Assembly: GCF_918797505.1 (NCBI RefSeq)
Contig: NC_092799.1
Location: 26,474,382-26,538,381 of the forward strand
Direction of reading: 5' to 3'
Length of the DNA stretch: 64,000 nt
From: Bemisia tabaci
Lineage: Eukaryota > Arthropoda > Insecta > Hemiptera > Aleyrodidae
The notes below the pieces were generated by a model that searched no databases, was not told the origin of the DNA, and saw only the letters and a program-made list of their open reading frames with translations. Made by a program: the position numbers and the translations under genes. This document shows, one piece after another, positions 55,601 to 64,000 of the stretch (positions are counted from its first letter, which is position 1; every line of letters begins with the position of its first letter).

Positions 55601-56650
55601 ATGCCCATAATTACTGCAGGAAAATTGGCTGGTGCTCAGGGCGCCGCCATTTTGAATTTTCCAAAATTGAGAAAACCCACGATCAGTTTTTGGAAAAATC
55701 TCCTCAACGGTTAATCTTACAAAAAAAAACCAAAAAAAGCAGCAGAAAGAACATAAAATTTCCTACCGAAATCACCCTCCTCTGTTTTTCAAGCTTAATT
55801 TTTTGGTAGTAAAATTATCGTTTTCTTCAAAAATTAGCTAAAAAAAGGCGTACTTTTGCTGATTTTAGGGGAAACTTTGCTTCATATCTCCAGCCATGAT
55901 TATCTGAGAGAAAAAAAACTGTTATGCTCTTTGAAAAGAACGTAAAATTTACTTCTAGAAAACATATGTCAATGGTTCCTAAACTTTATTTAATCCTGAG
56001 AAAAAGCAGTTTATTAGCTCCTCCCTTAAATTTGTCGACCCTTGATTTTGGCAACCATCTCCTTTGAAATCATGAAAAAAAGAAGAAAAAAAACCGAAAA
56101 ACGTGGCCGAAACTGTGCAACAAGTTGGTAAAATAGTGCTTGGCCCACACCATTTTTTGAGGGGGGGGGGGGGGCAACGCCAAAAAATTCAAAACTTTTC
56201 AATCAAATCCAAAAATTTTGAGCTCTAATTAAAAGCTCTAAAGTACAGAACTGATGGGGGAGAGTGTTCAGCTCAGGCAGTTTGCATTGGACTATTAAGT
56301 TGAGGTAACGTCGAGAGATCTATAATTTTGGTTGTGTTCACACCTCATCAGTAGATCACACTCGTCAGAGAACCCAACTGAAAATCTTGCAAAATCCAAG
56401 ACTGCATCAAAGCAAAAGTTGGAAGTAAAAGTTTTGTATTGCAACACGGTAAGTTATGTACTGGTACTCATTAGAGCTCAAAATTTTTAATTCTGATTGG
56501 ATTTTTTTTGGTTTCTGATCTCAATGACGTTGACGCGATTAACCATTGATGAGATATTTCCAAAAAACTGATCGTGGGTTTTCTCAATTTTGGAAAAATC
56601 AAAATGGCGGCGTCCTGAGCACCAGCCAATTTTCCTACAGTTATTATGGA
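55601..56650. repeat. Large inverted repeat, arms about 113 bp
   Basis: The left arm 55601-55716 (GCAGGAAAATTGGCTGGTGC, TCAGGGCGCCGCCATTTTGA, AGAAAACCCACGATCAGTTT) and the right arm 56537-56650 (AAACTGATCGTGGGTTTTCT, AAAATGGCGGCGTCCTGAGC) are about 90 percent identical in inverse. An inner pair (about 56200-56235 and 56470-56500, with AAAAATTTTGAGCTCTAAT and inverse) is nested. A G-run is at 56160-56175. No coding sequence recognised. Confidence 0.75.
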
Positions 56651-57129
56651 TTTAAAATTTTGAAATCGATGCAGCTCGAACACAAAATGGTGTATTAAAA
56701 TCTAAGAACATACATTTGCCTATACATATGCGTAAAGGGCCCGCGAAGAGGGCCTGAGCCTGAGGGCGCGAGGCGCCCTCCCGGGGGTTGGGCCGCGTAG
56801 CAGTCAGCGGGCAGGGCCTAGTAATGTATACGTTGCAGGAAAAGTGGATATTTTGACTTCCCTTCCCCCTCATCGCATACCCGTAACGCAGCCTGTAACA
56901 CCGTAATACACTTTCCGTAACGCTCTTTTCAACCCCTTTTTCCCCACGTCCGGTTTTTTATGAATACTTGCCACCGTGAGGCGATTTTTTAGCATCGAAA
57001 GTCATATTTTTTTCGTGTGAAGTTTTGTCCAACAATATTAAAGTGTTACGGTGTTACGCACGTAACCTATATCACTATTTGTCGCCTACCTGACATAAGG
57101 GTGTAACTACAATCTGCAATGGACCCTGC

Positions 57130-57130
<1 letters not shown>
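56651..57130. other. Dispersed repeat fragment, then unassigned
   Basis: 56740-56822 contains GGGCGCGAGGCGCCCTCCCG, then GGGGTTGGGCCGCGTAGC, similar to 46700-46770. Several CCGTAAC repeats occur at 56880-56935. Confidence 0.4.

Positions 57131-57172
<42 letters not shown>
57131..57172 (+). repeat. Poly(A) tract, 42 A
   Basis: A pure A run with no recognised retroposon body upstream and no repeated flank found. Possibly the tail of an old SINE or retrocopy. Confidence 0.85.
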
Positions 57173-57173
<1 letters not shown>

Positions 57174-60100
57174 ATAAATGCGACCTGCTGGTCACAGCGG
57201 AGGGTCATCGGTCATCATAACAGCGTGAAACACGATAACACGTCTTTCAGCTCACCTCACCTAACGCAAGTCTACTTGAAAACATGCTCTTATGATTGTC
57301 ATTTTATCGAAATTGAGGATACAAACTAATTAAAATATTGTCTCTGAAGAGTCTTATGTGATGATGAATGCATTTTATTCCATTGGAAAGTTAAAGAAGG
57401 GACTCGATTACACGTCATCAGGGGTTACATTTCCAACTTTTCCCTTGAAAAAAAATGATGCTGAGACCAGATAATAGTGTGAAAAATCCCCTCCTCCTTT
57501 TGCAGTCACACAGAAAGAAAGAAAGAAACAAACAGTAAATCAGTGAAAAACTGAAATTGACGAAATGACGGCAATACAACACGGATTCTCCCGTTAGAAA
57601 ATCGTAAAAGTAAATCAAGGCTCACAGTCCTCTCGCGGCCGCGCCGTCTTGAAAATATACGATTCAACATATTGGTAATCCGAATGATCGGGATGTGTCA
57701 AGTGAACATAGATGAGGGAGGGGAGGGAAAGATCAGATTGAATCATACGAAAACCGCCCTGCTTTGACCGAAATAGGTCGGATCGGTGGATGCGGGAAAA
57801 AAACTGGCATGAATGAAGGAGCGACGTTGCGATGGAAAGTGTGACGAATCTCAAAGGTTAGGGTCAGCGCGTCTTCGAGGATATTGACCTGCTATGCTTG
57901 ATAGGAGCCTTTGCCAACGCCACGCCGTGCCACCAGAAAGGTTCGCACTCTTCTCTTTTCGAACAAAAAAAAACACGGCCACGGAATATTATTGTTCTTA
58001 TTTTGCCTTTCGTTCGGAGGGAGCCTTGTTTGACGGTCTTCGACGATGTCGGTTTGTGTTGGAAAACGCACATCTGTATTCTTACAAGCTTGCAATACTA
58101 CACTCAATTGGTAACAATGGTGAGCCGTTGTTAGCGTTAGCCCACATCATGATCCTCAGTTACTTTGGGCACGAAAATGAGACCAGTCGGCGCATGACAT
58201 CAGACGCGACAGCGTCAAAGATATGGTGACAGCTGTTTTAATGATTTTCCGATGGGAGGAAGACTTTCATAAATTGAAAATTGACGTTATCAGCAACCAT
58301 TATCTTAAAAAATTATGTTCAAATTCAAAGAAAGGTAGGTATGCGATTTTGAACCTCAGTGACTCGTCTAAACAATTGAAATATTGGCCTTCATCTTCCG
58401 AGTCTGATTGCGGGGGCAGAAGAATGAAATTATCAGTTCACAATATTCTATTAAATTTCGGAACGACCCTGGATTACACCGCGCGAGCGCGCATTGACAT
58501 GTATTACAAAGGATCAACTTTTAGGCAGAAAGATGCAGAGAAGGTGAAGCCATCGAGGCTTTTTCGCGTTCCGAAAACTGGCGAGCTTTGAGACATTCTC
58601 TAAAAACCATACAAAGTTACGCTTTTTTCCCTCGAGTAAGAAATTGTTTCATATTTCTATTTATTTTTTTTACTTTTTAGAGAATATTGGGGCGAATAAA
58701 GAATTCCGTATTAGCATCTTTATACATTGCATTATGCTCGCATGAATTGGAAGGATTGCACCAGAATTTCTTAACTTACTTAACTTAACTTACTTAATGT
58801 ATTCAAATAGTTCAGACAAGCTGATAACTGTTGAGTATCCAATCCGCATTAATTGCTGAGTGCGCGACACTCAAAAAATTTAGGGCATCACTCTACAACG
58901 CACAAACGACTCCCACTTTTAGTTCTCATTCTTGACGTGTGAGCAAAGGACAAAAGTGCATTTCATGGCGCGTAATTTTCCTCTCAAGTTTCATTTACTT
59001 AAAATGAGAACCAAACAACATAACACCTTGAAACTTCTGTAAATTTCTCCTAAGTTTAAGAGAATGAATTCCCCACATTTCAAGGAAAAAAATTGGATAC
59101 TTTTCTGTTGAAAAAATAAAAAATGAGAGTGATTTTGGCAATGTTTAATGAAGTGGGCAAATACTGTTAAAATCCGTTCAACTGCACTTCGGAAAAATTT
59201 GCTGAGTATCATTATACCACATTATTAGAGAGTAAAATGATGACAAAAGGCTACATTGATTCATTTTAACAGTCGAACGAATTTAATGTAATTAATCTAA
59301 TAGACTAAAAGGATAATTGATTGGATATCAGTCGTTGCTGGCACTTCTGTTTGAAGTCTCCTTAAATTAGCTAAAGGTTTGAGATGTCAAAATATTCGTA
59401 ATAGTATTTATTAGAGGAGGAACTGCATGTCAACGTTCAAGAAATTTCCAAAACTTCATTCTGAACTTCAAAAATAAATGATAAGTGGTGCAAATAGTAG
59501 GTTCTGGGAGATGCACGCATGTGCCGCACTCTCGGGGATTGAAAAAAGGACTAATCGCGTGAAGAATCGCTCAAACTGGAACTACAACGATAGATTCCGC
59601 GTCTAAGTGCCTGACAGTTAGGCCGCATGCGAAACTTCTAGAGCAGGAAGAGTACAAGCATTCTTCAAGAAGGGTCCGATTATCAGTGACGACCCTCGAC
59701 GACCCTCATTAAAGCGGAACGACCTTTTTCGAATCCGGGTCTCGCGGCCGTCACGGGTAGTTATCGCCCTTCGATGAAAACAATGGATCGGACGGCGAAG
59801 AAGGACTCAAGAATGCTCAAAGTAGTCACCAAGTACAGAAAAATCGTCTTCTTCAGAGCTTCTTGGACTTTTCAGAAGCCTCCAAGAAGCCTCCAAGACG
59901 CAGATTAAGAAGCAAAATGTTACCAGGGTTTGAGCAGTTGAAATTCCAAACTTGGTTATCGCCATCTAGAATTGCCCATGGTGTTTTTCACGGTAAATCA
60001 ATCGAAATATCCTCGCTTAATCGACTTCAATGACGAACTTTTCTCCAGATTTTGCACTTAACTTTATGACAGGAATTTCTCAGGCTCTTTGTTCTCTGCT

Positions 60101-60599
60101 AAACAGGGGGGAAAGCGTTCAATCTTAGCAACACCTGATGACGCTTAGGTACCACGATTTGAGTTTTTACTCTTCATTTAATTTTTCTTTGACTTTCTTG
60201 TCAGTTTTACATTCCTCGCGTTTTAAACTCTTTTGTTGGCAAAAAAACACGAATTTGTTTTAAATTATCGAATTCTAATAATTTTAGTAAACTATCGTCT
60301 TATGGGTTTAATGTCGCTCTGTCATTTCGTACCCGTCTTACTTTTCATCGCATGTATATATGCAGGATAAGAGAGGAAGGCAGTATCAGAGGTACACGAG
60401 TTATATTTTTTTATTTTTTTCGGTTACGAATATTCTGTCCAATTTTTTTTATGTATATGATAAGCAGGAAATACTAGCTCAGCTGGGTAGCCTAAGATAA
60501 TTTTCAATTAAGACCTCCAGTCAGAATTTCAATTGCAAATGTTATGTAAAGAGTTTGTGTAATCTGGTTTCTTTTAATACATTTTTCTTTTCATTTCAG
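57173..60599. other. No confident gene
   Basis: A + frame at 58223-58591 (122 codons) has protein-like composition but no domain and ends in a stop before the next SAM exon. Overlapping frames at 57864-58229 lie on both strands. GACGACCCTC is repeated in tandem near 59690. I call nothing here. Confidence 0.3.
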
Positions 60600-60711
60600 A
60601 GTATTCTTGACTACACGGAGGCTGACTTGAAGCAGTTGGGTGTAAAAAATGCAACGCATCGTGCCAGGATGGTGGCCAGTCTGGTCGCGCTTAGTACCAA
60701 ATATAATGAAA
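60600..60711 (+). CDS. SAM-domain protein, exon with second half of SAM domain
   Basis: Acceptor TTTTCATTTCAG|AGT and donor GAAA|GTAAGT (GT at 60712). It covers residues 66-102 plus one base. SILDYTEADLKQLGVKNATH, then RARMVASLVALSTKY, contains the diagnostic SAM pattern TE.DL..LGV....HR.R followed by the long C-terminal helix. Joined in phase 0 to the exon at 47905, the domain spans about residues 38-100, a normal length of 60-65. The high fit of both halves and the exact phase make this the best-supported coding sequence in the window. The reading frame stays open past the donor to 60971, so intron retention would also give protein. Confidence 0.85.
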
Positions 60712-60861
60712 GTAAGTCTTCAAGTTTTATCATTAAATTAATCATAAACGGAGATGATAAGCGTATTTTTAACCTGGGTCAAACATATTATATTTGCCTC
60801 GCCTATGCACAATTAATGAACCACGTACGCTTCAAAATATTCTCTTACTTCTACGAAGCAG

Positions 60862-60962
60862 CGAATTCCACTCAAAAAAAGAGTACCTTCTCACCCTCTG
60901 CATGGCAATTGAATCAATGTTTAATGAACTTGTTGACCTCTGACGAGACGACTTACCTAAAG
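60862..60962 (+). CDS. SAM-domain protein, probable following exon
   Basis: After a short 150-bp intron there is a pyrimidine-rich acceptor (TTCTCTTACTTCTACGAAGCAG, ending at 60861). It begins CG, which with the leftover A makes Thr (residue 103). The open frame then reads NSTQKKSTFSPSAWQLNQC and continues to a donor AAG|GTACGT (GT at 60963), in phase 0. Residues 103-136 are hydrophilic, then amphipathic (WQLNQCLMNLL), with no named domain. Phase agreement on both sides supports it. The alternative is that the 60712-60861 intron is not removed, since it lacks stops. The gene continues beyond, presumably past 64000. Confidence 0.5.
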
Positions 60963-63572
60963 GTACGTTGAAATTTCAAATAAATGAGTTTTTTCCTGAT
61001 CAAGCGCGATTTTATGAAAAGCCATCTTCACGAAAGATAAGCTCTAAAAAAAATCACTATCAGCTACAAAATCTGTGATTTATTGTTAGGTTTTTCGCAT
61101 ATAAATCATTGAAAATTAGATAAAAATAATCATCACATATTCTTCTAGTTATTTCAGCTTCCTATTTATTATCTTATAACGAACATACATTAAACTTTTG
61201 CATTAATACTAGGCTCATGACTATTATGACTAAAATTAAAATAATTTAATTACAATAGAGACGACTCTTAAGATAATTTTTTATCTAAAAGGAAATCACA
61301 TCAATTTATTAAATTTCTTTAAACGTGCAATGAAAGATGGATGCATTCTTCGTACTCAAAACTTTATCCGAAGTTTCAACCGCAAGTCACGTGCGATCAT
61401 TCAACTAACTGTTCTTCACGCAAAATTGACGCATGGTGCAAAGCTTTGAAGTTCAAAGTACGCGGTCATGATACGACAAGAGGCGAGCTTGCAGACGAGT
61501 GAGTGCAGCACTCTAGCGGAGCAATTGTGTACTGTTCCAAAAGGTCTGCAACTTCTCTTCGCTCAGAGATAGCGCTAACTTACTCTGTCCACGTTTGGCG
61601 CCAAAATGGGAGGAGTTACTTACCACTTGGAGTGGCGCGTCTTTTCAAATGTGCGCTCTTTTTCTCAGTGTCCGTCTGAGCATTCTTTTGTGCCGTAAAC
61701 ATCGATGTGCATTTCGTTCAAATTTTCTCCTCCGACGCATCAGTAATATGAATTCATAATCTTGCAAGAGGGAAATCAAGATTCCTTTTTCTTTCTTTCT
61801 CTTTTTATATTGTTAAAAATGGTGAAACTACCTTCCTCGTCAGATTGAAGTGGTCGCTCAGTTTTAGTAGTGTCTGGATGTGCCTTGCTTTTTTCGCCAG
61901 CAGCAGTCATCGCAAATCGCGGCGGCGATCTCTTTTTTTAATTAAAATCTATTGTGAATAATCGATTTTAGGCAAAGCGGTGGGCTTCGATAAATTAATA
62001 TCGACTATTCAACGTAAATTTAGATGGATGAAGTTCAGTCCTACTAACTTTTGATTATCGTGGGTGCTTTCCTACTTAACTCAGCTTCCTTCTCTTGACG
62101 CGTACCCTAACATCCAGAGAATTCAACTTATGCATTCACCGTATTTATTCTAATGTCTGAGAGGCGAGTGTAGCTACTTAGGCTTATCCCGATAAGCCAT
62201 AAATACTTCATGGAATATTTGTAAAAGACAACTGCATTGAAACCTTGATTATATTTCCTATCCCACAGCCATCAATCCATCCAAACGGCAAACATCTGTG
62301 ATGCCCCGCCATGAGTTGCTGAAAGTGCCACGCAAATTGTATCACTGCATTTTGAAGGCGCTTTTATGTGGCCGTTCGTTCCATACCATTTGCTTTCTGA
62401 CAATCAGCATAATATGTTCATTTTTCAAGAATTATTGGACAGTGTTTACGGAAAAGAATTAATTAATATGTAATTAGAGCGGCGGGAAATGGGTTAAAAT
62501 GGTATTCCATTGTAATACTTTCTTTGAATTACCTCGTTCAAAAATATTGCTATACACATGTAAAATTGAAAAGATAGAAACAGTCGATATTTTTTAATAG
62601 AATTGATTTACCATTTATGTGACGAATTCAGTTTTTCGGCTCTACAACTGTGTAGATCTTATTTAATTTTTATGACACCACTTTGTGACTCTGTGACTCT
62701 TGAAATACTTTGAACGTATTAATTAAAGAGAGCTCTAAAGAAGGCTTTAATACTTTTTCTTTAATTTTCTTCTAAAGATGTATTCGGTCTAAACAATTTT
62801 TCATTCTTTTTCCTCATTTTACGCTCCTCAAACTTTACATTCTGCCTAACATTTTTTTCTTCGTAGGTGATTTTTCTCCATATCACAATCATAGGTATCT
62901 ATGCTAAATTGAAAGATATTGAAAATGCAAAGAAATTCTTTGAATATAATTTTTTGCAGCCCTTTAAAATTAGGGTGCAGTTTAATATTCACACTTAACA
63001 AAGTGCTCAGCCCTATTTATCACGCTTAAATTACATAAAATCATTATGATAATGAATTCTAAACACACAATTTTTGCGACTACTTTCATACAACAAGCGT
63101 TTAACTGGGAGATCATATTTTCTCAATGCTAGGATTTTATTTCCCTCACGCCATTAGTTGCATTTTCAGTCGAAGAAAACTCACATTGTTGCCAATTCGA
63201 ACTGTTAAAAGCTACGCATATCGATCATCTCTAACAAAATGAAGATATTCTAGTTAAATCCAGCAGCAGGGTCTTCAGGTTTGAACATCTGTGCACGACA
63301 TTCCCCTCTTAATCCTCTGGGCTCCACGCTAGGGCTCCCGTCTAGGGTTAAGGGTTGCGGTACTGAAGATCACAATCTGTAAACAGTCTTGAGAGACTCG
63401 TTGTGAGAGCAGTTTAAGGAGGCGTAATTATTTTGCATACGCCGCCACTGCGCCGCGCCAAAGATCAGAGACAATCCTTATAGCACGCCACTCGAGCTTC
63501 GATAAGTACGGCACTCAGAGTCTAAGTTACCAGATCGGGGGAATATTACTCCCTTTAAAATAGAGTATAATT
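60963..63572. other. No exon seen; probably intron
   Basis: AT-rich. No further exon in frame was recognised, though a short one could be hidden. GC is locally higher at about 61380-61680. Confidence 0.35.
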
Positions 63573-63776
63573 CTGCCGTGTTAAGGAAGAACGCCGTATG
63601 AACACTCGAGAGCTGCCAAATTTCCCTTGACATGTACATTATCCTTCGAATATTTTAGATTCAATTGCGTACAAAATAGTCTGGAAATTTTTGAAAAAAA
63701 TATTCACAATTTTCCCAGTAGGAGGAAACTTGGCAACGTCTGAAGGCTCATACGGCGTTCTTTCTTAGCACGGCAG
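63573..63776. mobile_element. CTGCCGTG-family MITE, short copy
   Basis: CTGCCGTGTTAAGGAAGAAC at the left, GCGTTCTTTCTTAGCACGGCAG at the right. AATT occurs on both flanks, a 4-bp target duplication. At 204 bp it has lost about 50 bp of core. Confidence 0.85.
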
Positions 63777-63892
63777 AATTGCGAACGTGATCAAGGAAAG
63801 GGATTCCGGTGCACGATGATGCGTTTTTCACGAGAGCGATGTTGGTCGAACAGGGTCAAAAAAGTAGAGTTTCCAAGGGAAAAAACTCAGTG
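63777..63892. other. No gene seen
   Basis: Short spacer between two MITEs. Confidence 0.3.
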
Positions 63893-64000
63893 CACTGGAA
63901 AAAAAAAAACACATTGGATCTAGATTCCAGACTCTTAAAAACATCGACAAGAAAAAATACTCTTGATTCAATCAGATTTAAGCTTAAATCAAGAACCAAG
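63893..64000. mobile_element. CACTGG-family MITE, cut by the window edge
   Basis: CACTGGAAAAAAAAAAACAC, then ATTGGATCTAGATTCCAGAC, then AAAAAATACTCTTGATTCAA. Matches the left half of 20388-20641. Confidence 0.8.

Larger units (their letters stand above)
48054..60599 (+). other. Intron splitting the SAM domain (about 12.5 kb)
   Basis: Donor GTAAGC at 48054 and acceptor TTTTTCTTTTCATTTCAG ending at 60599, with a strong polypyrimidine tract. The flanking exons join in phase 0 and the join falls inside the SAM fold, between the second helix and the DL..LGV region. The intron holds a CTT microsatellite, a truncated hAT element, a long palindrome and possibly an unrelated minus-strand gene. Confidence 0.7.

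Noticed and set aside
57131..57172. SINE at the poly(A) tract
   Set aside because: No pol III boxes or repeated flank found upstream.

Overview
The window is eukaryotic, repeat-dense nuclear DNA, most likely from an insect. It is AT-rich and has no operons or long open frames. It does have GT/AG-bounded exons with very long introns and dozens of short inverted-repeat transposons. The dominant small element has arms starting CTGCCGTGCTAAGG and ACGCCGTATGAGC. It reminds me of repeats in whitefly (Bemisia-like, Hemiptera) DNA, but that species call is from memory and was not tested.

I can support one gene, on the + strand and partial at its 3' end. Its candidate start exon (32281-32326) encodes an N-terminus of myristoylation type followed by a basic patch. 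Exons at 47905-48053 and 60600-60711 together encode a SAM (sterile alpha motif) domain, and a fourth probable exon lies at 60862-60962. All four join in phase to give 136 codons with no stop. Two introns of about 15.6 and 12.5 kb make up most of the right half of the window. A possible second gene lies on the minus strand inside the second long intron (coding-like segments between about 50217 and 52469), with weak support.

The rest is mobile-element debris. (1) hAT-type elements with 8-bp target duplications: 25489-26370, 29606-30254, 30934-31890, 46807-47809, a truncated copy from 49448, and a family of about 165-bp near-perfect hairpins (6770, 12873, 32361, 36405). (2) Elements ending CACNG...CNGTG with 2-bp target duplications: 827-1995, 8387-8723, 11616-11802, 17911-18132, 22302-22544 and relatives, of CMC/CACTA type by inference. 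(3) The CTGCCGTG family, about ten copies, with 4-bp target duplications. (4) A TA-flanked element with CAGGGTGTCC ends (9911-10834). (5) Several other TIR families. (6) Retroposons: a tRNA-derived SINE with a poly(A) tail (about 1451-1756) and a short poly(A)-tailed insertion with a 10-bp target duplication (24221-24376).

Other structure includes a 144-bp almost perfect palindrome (53642-53785), a foldback with arms near 570 bp (13371-14696), tandem duplications (11557-12235, 21133-21596, 38487-39002, 44925-45264), and a 70-80 bp minisatellite that recurs inside hAT elements and outside them. Between about 1 and 32000 I found no convincing protein-coding gene.
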